13,706 bases of DNA from an archaeon. GTDB taxonomy: Archaea > Nanobdellota > Nanobdellia > Pacearchaeales > GW2011-AR1. The notes beneath the pieces are model-generated. The model did not search any database. It had not been told where the DNA came from and saw only the letters and a program-made list of their open reading frames with translations. Made by a program: the position numbers and the translations under genes. This document shows, piece after piece, positions 7,021-13,253 of this stretch (positions are counted from its first letter, which is position 1; each line of letters begins with the position of its first letter). The stretch is from assembly GCA_030593225.1 (NCBI GenBank), contig JAUVHP010000022.1, positions 1 through 13,706 of the forward strand, read 5' to 3'.

Positions 7021-7494
7021 ATGAAAGAAAAAAACCTTTTCAAAACAAATCCTATTCTAAAATCTCTCTCAAAACTTAGGAAAATTGGATATAAAAAAGT
7101 AGTTCAAAATAGTAATTTTGCATATGGAATAAAAATAAAAAATATTGGAAATTCTCGTTTTGAAGGAGGAATTATAAAAAATGTTAAAATTGTACCTTTT
7201 CAGAAAGGTTTAGATTTTAGTATAAATTGTGGGAAAAAATTTGAAATTCCAAAATTAGAGTCAGGAGACATAGGGGAAATTTGGTTTGATAAAACATCTT
7301 CCCCAATCTCAGGAGAATTTTGGTTAAATTTTGACTTAGAAAAAAAGAGTGGAACAATTTATTTTATAAAATCAGAATTATTCCATTTTAATATTAAAAA
7401 CGAACATCTATTACAACAAGAAATTACAAATTATCTATTAATTATTTTAACACTAATCACAATAGGCATATCAATTTGGAGATTATTTTTATGA
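7021..7494 (+). CDS. Hypothetical tail-anchored membrane protein
   Basis: 157 aa; I do not recognise the family. The N-terminal 28 residues are basic and helix-prone (several Lys and Arg). Residues about 33-125 look beta-rich (YGIKIKNIGNSRFEGGIIKNVKI, then FWLNFDLEKKSGTIYFIKSELFHF), suggesting a single beta-sandwich; the IKNIGNSRFEGG segment is reminiscent of CARDB/NEW3-type domains but is not diagnostic. One strongly hydrophobic segment (about 137-155) ends almost at the C-terminus, so the protein is predicted to be tail-anchored with the beta domain cytoplasmic. There is no signal peptide. A TATA-like box 26 bp upstream supports the start. It is divergent from the TtuA/Ncs6-like gene and converges without any gap on the nuclease-like gene at 7495. 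Confidence 0.7.
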   Translation: MKEKNLFKTNPILKSLSKLRKIGYKKVVQNSNFAYGIKIKNIGNSRFEGGIIKNVKIVPFQKGLDFSINCGKKFEIPKLESGDIGEIWFDKTSSPISGEFWLNFDLEKKSGTIYFIKSELFHFNIKNEHLLQQEITNYLLIILTLITIGISIWRLFL

Positions 7495-7752
7495 TTATTT
7501 TTTATCCCTTCTTACTTTTCTAACTTTAGCAACAATTCTCCCATAAGATCTCCCAACAGGAGTAACCCAAACTTTCTTTCCACCAACCCTACTTTTAAGA
7601 CTTGCTTTCGCTGTTTGATACCCTCTTTGTCTTTTCTCAGGAGCATTTACTCCTGCAAGTCTTATGTATCTTGAACCACTAACAGGACTACTTACAATTA
7701 AAGTATCTCCATCTATTATTTTTTTAACTCTTCTCGCAACTTTTTTTGCCAT
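7495..7752 (-). CDS. Minimal staphylococcal-nuclease-like (SNase/thermonuclease) protein
   Basis: 85 aa, very basic. It matches the OB-fold core of the SNase family: VKKIIDGDTLIV (9-20), YIRLAGVNAPEK (29-40) and SYGRIVAKV (69-77). By alignment with staphylococcal nuclease, the equivalents of Arg35 (here Arg31), Glu43 (Glu39) and Arg87 (Arg72) are kept, as are the IDGDT acidic residues, while the calcium ligand Asp40 is Asn36. There is no signal peptide or TM segment and no sequence after the OB core, so the protein is much shorter than secreted nucleases (about 150 aa) and should be cytoplasmic. Its basic character suggests nucleic-acid binding; whether it cuts is uncertain. A TATA box 25 bp upstream, just before the 3' end of the PP-loop gene, supports the start and separate transcription. 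Confidence 0.8.
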   Translation of the reverse strand: MAKKVARRVKKIIDGDTLIVSSPVSGSRYIRLAGVNAPEKRQRGYQTAKASLKSRVGGKKVWVTPVGRSYGRIVAKVRKVRRDKK

Positions 7753-7773
7753 AAAAAATTAAAACCTTCCAAT

Positions 7774-7781
7774 TATTTAAA
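7774..7781 (-). promoter_or_regulatory. TATA box for the SNase-like gene
   Basis: TTTAAATA on the minus strand, centred 25.5 bp before the ATG at 7752. It occupies the 34-bp gap behind the PP-loop gene, which shows how tightly promoters are packed here. Confidence 0.5.
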
Positions 7782-7786
7782 TGTTT

Positions 7787-8722
7787 TTACAATCTCCATT
7801 TCTCAAACACCTTCCTCTCTTCTAATGAACCGCCAGTAGAATACGCTTTCATTAATTCTTTAATTGTTGATTTCAGATATCTGACATCTGACATCTGACA
7901 TCTGATTATCAAAGCACTAGGCCCAGACTTTTCAGAAATCATCAAGTCACCTTTGCTCTTCCCAATTTTTTCAATGATTTTATTCTCTTTATCATTTCGT
8001 CCTAAAACAACCCAATTATTATCAATCATAAAATGTCTCCCAATTCCAACTAAATGAATTTCATCATCATTAATTCCACGCTCTAATAACTTAGAAAATC
8101 TATTTTTCAAATCTTTCTCACAAAGCATACATCCTCCAGCAGGATGCGGATATTTAATCTTAAATTTTTCTGCAAGTTTCATTTGCTCTACTCTTCTTCT
8201 ACCTTGAATATTATATAATTTCTCTCTATCAACTAATCCTTTCTTCTCAGCTTCGGTTTCAGGAAATAATTTCGCAGAAAGTGGTCTAAGCAATCTTCCT
8301 TTTAAACCAGATTTCTCTTCAATTAAATTCATTGACTTCATCATCTGCGACATCGGACGCTCACCCAAAACCTCGCCACTCACAATTAAATCAATTCCAA
8401 CACTATCAGCAAATTCCCGTGCCTTCTTAAACATAAAAATCCTGCAATCAACACAAGGATTTACTCCTGCCCCTCTTCCATATTTAGGACTCTTAATGCA
8501 ATCTAAATACTCTTGTAGTAATTTTCCCTTAGTACAATCAAAAATCTTTAATTTAACTCCTTGTATCTGTGCAAAATTAAAAGAACAATTCTCATCACAA
8601 CATCCAGTCCCAAAAGGTAATTTAAAAAATAAAGCAATCACATCAAAACCTTGCTCTTGCATAATCTTTATAGCAAGCCGACTATCAAGCCCGCCAGACA
8701 ACATAACAATACATTTTTTCAT
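7787..8722 (-). CDS. MnmA/ThiI-like PP-loop ATPase (putative tRNA sulfurtransferase)
   Basis: 311 aa. The protein opens with a PP-loop SGGLDS (9-14), the ATP-pyrophosphatase motif of tRNA thiolation enzymes, which adenylate the base before sulfur insertion. Cysteine motifs are conspicuous: Cys41/Cys42/Cys46 (TGCCDENC), NPCVDC (89-93), and GGCMLC (196-201). The segment GRGAGVNPCVDCRIFMFKKAREFADSVGIDLIVSGEVLGERPMSQ (from residue 82) and the YPHPAGGCMLCE segment are typical of a stand-alone MnmA-related family in archaea and bacteria, usually annotated as a thiouridylase or ThiI-domain protein. No N-terminal THUMP domain is present. The target nucleoside cannot be told from sequence. Residues 273-282 come from a heptamer repeat array. 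The enzyme looks catalytically intact, in contrast to the PP-loop-less homologue at 6347-6934. A TATA box lies 24.5 bp upstream. Confidence 0.85.
   Translation of the reverse strand: MKKCIVMLSGGLDSRLAIKIMQEQGFDVIALFFKLPFGTGCCDENCSFNFAQIQGVKLKIFDCTKGKLLQEYLDCIKSPKYGRGAGVNPCVDCRIFMFKKAREFADSVGIDLIVSGEVLGERPMSQMMKSMNLIEEKSGLKGRLLRPLSAKLFPETEAEKKGLVDREKLYNIQGRRRVEQMKLAEKFKIKYPHPAGGCMLCEKDLKNRFSKLLERGINDDEIHLVGIGRHFMIDNNWVVLGRNDKENKIIEKIGKSKGDLMISEKSGPSALIIRCQMSDVRYLKSTIKELMKAYSTGGSLEERKVFEKWRL
7879..7906 (+). repeat. Tandem heptamer array, 4 units of ATCTGAY
   Basis: Three exact copies of ATCTGAC (7879-7899) followed by ATCTGAT (7900-7906). The array is read in frame on the minus strand within the MnmA/ThiI-like gene, encoding about CQMSDVR near its C-terminus. 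It has the same period and consensus as the array at 6644-6692. Confidence 0.85.
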
Positions 8723-8742
8723 GTAAAATTAGAAAGATTGGG

Positions 8743-8750
8743 GTATAAAA
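8743..8750 (-). promoter_or_regulatory. TATA box for the PP-loop ATPase gene
   Basis: TTTTATAC on the minus strand, centred 24.5 bp before the ATG at 8722. It lies in the 29-bp gap right after the stop of the membrane-protein gene. Confidence 0.5.
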
Positions 8751-8751
8751 A

Positions 8752-9606
8752 TCATTCCTTTAATCCAACTTCGCCTTTAATATTTTTCTTTAAACCCAAA
8801 TTCTTTTTCAGACCTTTCAATTTCTCAATCTTTTTCTTCTTCCTCTCCTCAATTTTATTCTTAACCCAACCAACAAATTTATTCACTTTAAAACCTATTA
8901 AAAAAAGTTTCCAAATAATTCCAATAACTAAAACAAAAACTCCAAGAAACATAAATTTCAAAAACACACTATAAGTTTGTGTTAAAAAAATTGAAACAAA
9001 ACCAACTATCATTTTATCCCCAATAAAAGAAAGTGCAGAGTCCAATTTCATAAAAGGCAAAGATACAACAACTAACAAACCACCGACCACAAAAGGCAAA
9101 TTACTTTTTTTCTCAATTAACAAAAACACCAAACCAATTAAAACAAAACTTGCAAAAATTAAAAAATAAAATTTATTCTCTGTATAATTTCTTGTTTTAT
9201 CAGAAATTAAAAAACTCGGATTCTTTGTCTCTTCCCAGCACTCCAACAAAGAGCAGTTATAATCATTATAATAAGAACCCATAACAAACTCTCCCAAAGC
9301 ATAATAAAAAACCTCATCAATGCCTTTAGCTACAATCTCGCATGGAATATCAAACACCCCATAACCACTATCAAAATTAAAAGCAGAATTATTCAAACAA
9401 TACAAATCCATCATAGGAAACACTAAAAAAAGTTCATCATAAACACCCATTTCACGAACAGCCACGTCAGAAGAATTAACAAGATTTTCTTTTAAAACAT
9501 CATAATCCAAAGACAACGAAACCATATAAAAAAATCCAGCCCCAAATAAAGATAAAAATAATAACACACTTACAATAACAAATAAACTCCCTCTAATAAA
9601 TCCCAT
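8752..9606 (-). CDS. Hypothetical multi-pass membrane protein with four-cysteine loop
   Basis: 284 aa; family not recognised. A hydrophobic helix at about 7-29 is followed by a long polar loop (30-143) containing four cysteines (Cys70, Cys89, Cys118, Cys123, the last two in NCSLLEC) and several NxS/T sites. Further hydrophobic helices lie at about 146-164, 169-186 and 215-238, with a less certain one near 198-210. The tail (about 241-284) is extremely lysine-rich (EERKKKKIEKLKGLKKN). By the positive-inside rule the tail is cytoplasmic and the four-Cys loop is outside, where two disulfides could form. No catalytic motif is visible. A TATA box 25 bp upstream supports the start. Confidence 0.8.
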   Translation of the reverse strand: MGFIRGSLFVIVSVLLFLSLFGAGFFYMVSLSLDYDVLKENLVNSSDVAVREMGVYDELFLVFPMMDLYCLNNSAFNFDSGYGVFDIPCEIVAKGIDEVFYYALGEFVMGSYYNDYNCSLLECWEETKNPSFLISDKTRNYTENKFYFLIFASFVLIGLVFLLIEKKSNLPFVVGGLLVVVSLPFMKLDSALSFIGDKMIVGFVSIFLTQTYSVFLKFMFLGVFVLVIGIIWKLFLIGFKVNKFVGWVKNKIEERKKKKIEKLKGLKKNLGLKKNIKGEVGLKE

Positions 9607-9627
9607 AAATTACTTTTGTAAATAAAC

Positions 9628-9635
9628 TATTTAAG
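9628..9635 (-). promoter_or_regulatory. TATA box for the multi-pass membrane protein gene
   Basis: CTTAAATA on the minus strand, centred 25.5 bp before the ATG at 9606. Confidence 0.5.
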
Positions 9636-9686
9636 TATTTTGCAAAAATAATCCCGCAGGGCGACACTTCTTTATTAGGAGTATAA

Positions 9687-9715
9687 AGATTTGCATTCAA
9701 AAGTTTAGCAAATCT
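9687..9715. other. Inverted repeat AGATTTGC/GCAAATCT in an intergenic region
   Basis: Perfect 8-bp arms at 9687-9694 and 9708-9715 with a 13-base spacer, between htpX and the multi-pass membrane protein gene. It lies about 50 bp upstream of that gene's TATA box, so it could be an operator or part of a small RNA. No protein or tRNA is recognisable in 9641-9804. Confidence 0.4.
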
Positions 9716-9720
9716 GCAAT

Positions 9721-9760
9721 AATAAAATAATAAAAAACACATTTATAAAATTATTTTATT
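9721..9760 (-). terminator. Possible htpX terminator (AT hairpin with T-run)
   Basis: Perfect 10-bp arms AATAAAATAA (9721-9730) and TTATTTTATT (9751-9760). On the minus strand the loop contains GTGTTTTTTA, an oligo-T stretch of the kind that terminates archaeal transcription, 45-85 bases past the htpX stop. The arms are pure A/T, so chance is a real possibility. Confidence 0.35.
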
Positions 9761-9804
9761 ATCATGAATTTAATAATCAATCGCGATGCCTATGCGTAAT
9801 GGCG

Positions 9805-10686
9805 TTACATCCTTTTCAAAACAGAAATTCGTTTTTCCAAAGGAGGGTGTGTCGAAGCCAAACCCTTAAACGGATTTGAAAAAAACAAAGGTGCAACAGC
9901 TTTACTAACTTTCTTTTCAGGTTGCACAACATCCAACTTAATTTTCTCAAGTGCTTTAATTAATCCCCCAGGATATCTTGTAAATTTAACAGCAGTAGCG
10001 TCGGCACTAAATTCCCTTTTTCTAGAAATAGCCATTTGAACTAAATGAACAACAATCGGAGCAAGAATAGCCATCACAATTCCAATAACTAAAAAAATTC
10101 CATTCTTATTGTCGCCATCTCCACTTCTAAACCACAAGCTTCTCAAAAACATCTGAGAAATAATCGCAACCATCCCAACCATCACAGTCACTAAAGTTAT
10201 ATAACGAATATCATAATTAGCAATATGTCCAAGCTCATGTGCCAAAACTCCTTCAAGTTCACGATGTTCTAATTTTTCTAAAGCACCTTTTGTAACACAA
10301 ACAACTGCATTTTGCGGGTCTCGTCCAGCAGCAAAAGCATTAATCTGATTAGAATCCATTACATAAAGCTTAGGCATAGGAAGCCCTGACGCTAAAGTCA
10401 AACCCTCAACTAAACTATAATAGTCCTTAAATTTCTCACGAGAAGCTTTCTTTGCACCAACAGATTTCACAGCAATCTTTCCAGAATTATAAAAACTCAT
10501 CCAAATATAACCTAAAGAAAAAACAATAGAAATAATCATAATAATAAAAAAGAAACCTGGCTCAAAAGCAAAAGAAATTACATAACCAAATAAAACCAAA
10601 ACAGTAAAAACAATTACCATCAAAAAAACAGATTTCAATTTATTTCTAGAAATTTGGTCATTAAAATCAATACGTGTATATTCCAT
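9805..10686 (-). CDS. htpX: HtpX-like M48 membrane zinc metalloprotease
   Basis: 293 aa from the ATG at 10684-10686. This is a membrane-bound M48 protease that degrades damaged or misassembled membrane proteins. TM helices are predicted at about 18-40, 44-65, 163-184 and 197-218, the family layout. The zinc site is HELGH (150-154, catalytic Glu151) with third ligand Glu225 in SRKREFSADATAVKFTRYPGGL. Also typical are MDSNQINAFAAGRDPQNAVVCVTKGAL (110-135) and the C-terminal THPPLEKRISVLKRM. A longer frame reaches 10770 but would run into the preceding toxin gene. The chosen ATG starts one base after that gene's stop and begins at the conserved N-terminus. It is the third gene of an operon behind a winged-helix protein and a RelE-like toxin. 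lemA, a frequent htpX neighbour in other genomes, lies about 2.5 kb away on the same strand. Confidence 0.96.
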   Translation of the reverse strand: MEYTRIDFNDQISRNKLKSVFLMVIVFTVLVLFGYVISFAFEPGFFFIIMIISIVFSLGYIWMSFYNSGKIAVKSVGAKKASREKFKDYYSLVEGLTLASGLPMPKLYVMDSNQINAFAAGRDPQNAVVCVTKGALEKLEHRELEGVLAHELGHIANYDIRYITLVTVMVGMVAIISQMFLRSLWFRSGDGDNKNGIFLVIGIVMAILAPIVVHLVQMAISRKREFSADATAVKFTRYPGGLIKALEKIKLDVVQPEKKVSKAVAPLFFSNPFKGLASTHPPLEKRISVLKRM

Positions 10687-10687
10687 T

Positions 10688-11023
10688 TTATAATAAATAT
10701 CTAAACCTCTTTTCATATTCTTTGTGATTAAACCATTCAAGAATAATAGACAAAACAAATGCCTTATCATTCTTAACTGTATAAATTAATCTCCAAGCAT
10801 TCGGCAAATCATATTTCCATAAATTATCAACACTAAAATTATCAGAATAACTTTTTGGAATTAATTTTTTAGAAATTTGAGTCCCGCAAAAAACATTTTT
10901 CTCAATATCTTCAAAAGCACGCACAATCCATTTGTATAATTTTTTATCTTCGGTTCTAGAATTTTTTAATTTCTCGAATGTATCTTGCAATTTTTCATTT
11001 GCAAAATTAATCTCAGGTTTCAT
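10688..11023 (-). CDS. RelE/ParE-superfamily toxin-like protein
   Basis: 111 aa. The C-terminal half has the RelE-superfamily pattern: a strand LWKYDLPNAWRLIYTV (68-83), a strand FVLSIILEWFN (89-99) and a closing HKEYEKRF (100-107; candidate active-site His100 and Tyr103). The N-terminal part is two helices, as in RelE/YoeB relatives, although at 111 aa it is slightly long. Known family members are ribosome-dependent mRNA interferases; activity here is inferred. Its ATG overlaps the stop of the upstream winged-helix gene by four bases (ATGA, 11020-11023), the usual coupling of antitoxin and toxin, with a GGAG about 10 bases before the ATG inside the upstream gene. htpX begins one base after its stop. 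Confidence 0.75.
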   Translation of the reverse strand: MKPEINFANEKLQDTFEKLKNSRTEDKKLYKWIVRAFEDIEKNVFCGTQISKKLIPKSYSDNFSVDNLWKYDLPNAWRLIYTVKNDKAFVLSIILEWFNHKEYEKRFRYLL

Positions 11024-11316
11024 TTAAACTTTCTCCAACCTAATTCAGGTTTAGATAAAAAATATTTAACACCTTCTGGATCCCAAATCCAACAAATATG
11101 TCCTGCAGAATCAACAGCAATTTTTCCAGATTCCGAAAGATAATCAAAAATAACGCAAAAAGTTTGGTACATCATTTTTTTAGGAAGAGCTTCCCATAAA
11201 GACCTTTTCTTAAACTCCCCACCATGTTCTAAAATAAACTCTTCAACCATTAGAACAGTATCAAGTCTAGGAAACCTCAAAACATTCTCTCTTCTAAATC
11301 TCAAATTTTTTAACAT
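11020..11316 (-). CDS. Winged-helix protein, probable antitoxin of the RelE-like toxin
   Basis: 98 aa. A predicted winged-helix fold: helix LDTVLMVEEFILEHG (18-32), helix KKRSLWEAL (36-44), recognition-type helix KKMMYQTFCVIFDYLSESG (46-64), then a two-strand wing KIAVDSAGHICWIWDP (65-80). The C-terminal YFLSKPELGWRKFK could be the segment that contacts the toxin. I recall similar short winged-helix proteins paired with RelE-like genes in archaea but cannot name a family. The four-base overlap with the downstream toxin gene supports an antitoxin and autorepressor role (inference). It is the first gene of the operon continuing into htpX. Confidence 0.65.
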   Translation of the reverse strand: MLKNLRFRRENVLRFPRLDTVLMVEEFILEHGGEFKKRSLWEALPKKMMYQTFCVIFDYLSESGKIAVDSAGHICWIWDPEGVKYFLSKPELGWRKFK

Positions 11317-11340
11317 GTTATATCAACAAGTATAACAAAG

Positions 11341-11348
11341 TTTTTAAG
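11341..11348 (-). promoter_or_regulatory. TATA-like box for the winged-helix/RelE/htpX operon
   Basis: CTTAAAAA on the minus strand, centred 28.5 bp before the ATG at 11316, between the glycosyltransferase stop and the operon. No other promoter-like element is evident before htpX. Confidence 0.45.
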
Positions 11349-11356
11349 TGTTTTTA

Positions 11357-12607
11357 TTAATTTCCAATTAATTTTTCTAACTTATCTCTTAAAATATCAT
11401 AAGAAAAATATTTTTTTCCAATCTCAAAATTATATCCCCCAACTTCTTTACTCAATTCTTTATCATAAATAACTTGTTTAATTTCATTAATTGCTTTTTT
11501 TGTTAAACTATTATTTTCAACCATTACCAATCTAAAACCTCTGCTTCCTATGTCTGGCCAAAATACAGGTTTATAATTATTTGCAAAAATTGGTTTTTTT
11601 GCTAAAATTGCCTCGACAAATGCATTTCCAAAACCTTCGTATCTGCTAAAATAAGTACAAGCATCACAAAAAGAATAAAAATCTCGCAATGAAAATTTAT
11701 CCATATATTTTCCAGCAAAAATAATCTGCTTACTTAAACCCAATTGCTTAACTAAAGAAATAAGAGATTTATAATAAACCCAATCTTCAATTTTTTCATC
11801 TTTATTACTTCCAGTTATAATCAATTTAACTTTTTTATCTTGCAAACGATATACTAATTCAATCGCATTTTCAATTCCTTTTCTTCTAACAATTCTCGTA
11901 GGTTGTAATAAAATTATATCATTTTTTTCAAATCCAAAAAATTTAAAGAAAATTTCTCTTTTTCTAGAGGAGCATTTTATTTGTTTTTTAAAATCCATAA
12001 CATTCGGAATAATTTCTGCATCAAAAATAGCATGCTTTTCTTTCAAAATCTTTTTCATTTCAGAATTAATAACAACATTTGTAACATTTGGCAATCGCAA
12101 AGGTATGCAATCATTTACAATTTTATTTATCTTATTATGAAAAGAAATATATCTATTTCCTCTTTCCCAATAAAAATCATGGTCATGGGTTATTGTTTTT
12201 ATTCCAGTTTTTTCTACAGCTTTTTTAATACCTAAAGTCATAGATAAATTAAAGGGCAAAGCAGAAGCATTTTCAGAAATCAAAATATCAATTTTTTTCT
12301 TTTTTATCCATTTAATAATTTTACTAAAAATAATCTCTGATTTTCCTTCTATATTTTTCAAAATAATTAAAGATTTTTTATCAGGGTCTAAAAACGCCTG
12401 CTTTTGTTCCATTAAACTATTTTTTGACAACGGATAAAACTCCTTACACAAACTTTTATGTTTTCTATCTAAAATTTTTCCCTCATATTTTCCAGAAAGT
12501 AAAAAAACTTCATGCCCTAAAGAATGTAAAACTTCAATCCATTTTTCAGTTTCAAGAGCAACACCGTCCTCGCCACCAATACGCGCAATTAAAATTCCTA
12601 TTTTCAT
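11357..12607 (-). CDS. GT4-family (GT-B fold) glycosyltransferase
   Basis: 416 aa. The N-terminal domain begins with MKIGILIARIGGEDGVALETEKWIEVLHSLGHEVFLLSG pattern elements (the glycine-rich acceptor-side loop at 10-16 and the helix after it). It also has DILISENASALP (107-118), and THDHDFYWERGNRY (140-153). The C-terminal nucleotide-sugar domain has the phosphate-binding PTRIVRRKGIENAI (236-249), a strand KLIITG, and the EX7E motif EGFGNAFVE (324-332) preceded by YFSRY, as in GT4 retaining transferases. No TM helix is present, so the enzyme should be cytoplasmic or peripheral. The donor and acceptor cannot be told. It stands alone, with its own TATA box 25 bp upstream and no sugar-pathway neighbours, so its role (glycolipid, glycoprotein or compatible solute) is open. 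Confidence 0.88.
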   Translation of the reverse strand: MKIGILIARIGGEDGVALETEKWIEVLHSLGHEVFLLSGKYEGKILDRKHKSLCKEFYPLSKNSLMEQKQAFLDPDKKSLIILKNIEGKSEIIFSKIIKWIKKKKIDILISENASALPFNLSMTLGIKKAVEKTGIKTITHDHDFYWERGNRYISFHNKINKIVNDCIPLRLPNVTNVVINSEMKKILKEKHAIFDAEIIPNVMDFKKQIKCSSRKREIFFKFFGFEKNDIILLQPTRIVRRKGIENAIELVYRLQDKKVKLIITGSNKDEKIEDWVYYKSLISLVKQLGLSKQIIFAGKYMDKFSLRDFYSFCDACTYFSRYEGFGNAFVEAILAKKPIFANNYKPVFWPDIGSRGFRLVMVENNSLTKKAINEIKQVIYDKELSKEVGGYNFEIGKKYFSYDILRDKLEKLIGN

Positions 12608-12628
12608 TAAAAAATAATTCAGCTTATC

Positions 12629-12636
12629 TTTAAATA
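12629..12636 (-). promoter_or_regulatory. TATA box for the glycosyltransferase gene
   Basis: TATTTAAA on the minus strand, centred 25.5 bp before the ATG at 12607, in the 44-bp gap behind lemA. Confidence 0.5.
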
Positions 12637-12651
12637 TTTTTATATAAAAAA

Positions 12652-13203
12652 CTAGAACTTAACATCAACAGGTTTTTTTTGTGATTCTTCAATTTGCAAA
12701 TAGTCCTCTGGCTTTTTACTAAATATTGATGCAAACATATTTCCAGGAAAGGTCTTGCACAAATTATTATATCCTAAAATACTATCATTATAATATTGCC
12801 TTGCATAAGCAACTTTGTCCTCTGTTGCAGCCAATTCTTTTTGAAGTTCTAAAAAATTTGTATTTGCTTTTAAATCAGGATATCCTTCAGCCAAAGCAAA
12901 AATACTCTTTAAAGCAGACTCTAAACCTTTATCTGCTTTCATTTTTTCATCAAGCCCTTCAGCATTCATAAGTGCCTTCCGTGCCTCAGTTACAGCATTA
13001 ATTGCTGCTTTCTCGTGTGCAGCAAAACCCTTAATAGTCTCAATCAAATTAGGAATTAATTCAGCACGTCTTTTCAATTGAACATTAATCTGCGACAAAG
13101 AATTATCAATCCGATTCCCAAGAACAGCAAACCTATTAAAATATACAAAAAATATAAATCCTAAAAATGCCACCACTCCAATCAAAATCCAAATGAATAT
13201 CAT
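12652..13203 (-). CDS. lemA: LemA-family membrane protein
   Basis: 183 aa, the usual family length. One N-terminal TM helix (3-22) precedes a helical-bundle domain. The family signature is clear: YFNRFAVLGNRIDNSLSQINVQLKRRAELIPNLIETIKGFAAHEK (from residue 21), where aromatic-N-x-L...IDxQLKRRxxLIPNLVET is the LemA pattern. Further matches are AVTEARKAL (70-78), the YPDLKANTNFLELQKELAATEDKVAYARQYYNDSILGYNN region (from 108) and FPGNMFASIFS (152-162). The biochemical role is not established; in many genomes LemA is encoded beside HtpX or TPM-domain proteins and is linked to envelope homeostasis. Here htpX is on the same strand but separated by a glycosyltransferase and a toxin-antitoxin pair. 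The promoter is shared face-to-face with the ferredoxin gene. Confidence 0.97.
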   Translation of the reverse strand: MIFIWILIGVVAFLGFIFFVYFNRFAVLGNRIDNSLSQINVQLKRRAELIPNLIETIKGFAAHEKAAINAVTEARKALMNAEGLDEKMKADKGLESALKSIFALAEGYPDLKANTNFLELQKELAATEDKVAYARQYYNDSILGYNNLCKTFPGNMFASIFSKKPEDYLQIEESQKKPVDVKF

Positions 13204-13224
13204 AGAAAATAAAACTAAATTAAA

Positions 13225-13232
13225 TTTATAAA
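13225..13232. promoter_or_regulatory. Palindromic TATA box shared by lemA and the ferredoxin gene
   Basis: TTTATAAA is its own reverse complement. Its centre (13228.5) is 25.5 bp from the lemA start codon (13203) and 25.5 bp from the ferredoxin start codon (13254), the exact middle of a 50-bp divergent intergenic region. It can therefore place TBP for leaderless transcription in both directions, and no second TATA box fits in the space. Confidence 0.65.
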
Positions 13233-13253
13233 CTTAACTAACTAAATTAAAAT

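Noticed and set aside
6644..7906. Heptamer arrays as CRISPR repeats
   Set aside because: The units are 7 bp, directly abutting with no spacers, and are translated in frame; no cas genes are nearby.
8651..8974. Plus-strand open frame rich in Phe, Asn and Lys
   Set aside because: It spans the ends of two well-supported minus-strand genes; its composition is the shadow of their Lys-rich and Leu-rich codons.
9764..9799. Eleven-codon plus-strand frame (MNLIINRDAYA) between htpX and its neighbour
   Set aside because: It is very short, with no promoter at the usual distance and no downstream plus-strand gene to regulate.
10687..10770. Longer htpX start at 10770
   Set aside because: The extra residues overlap the RelE-like coding sequence and do not resemble HtpX; the ATG at 10684-10686 follows the toxin stop by one base and begins the conserved N-terminus.
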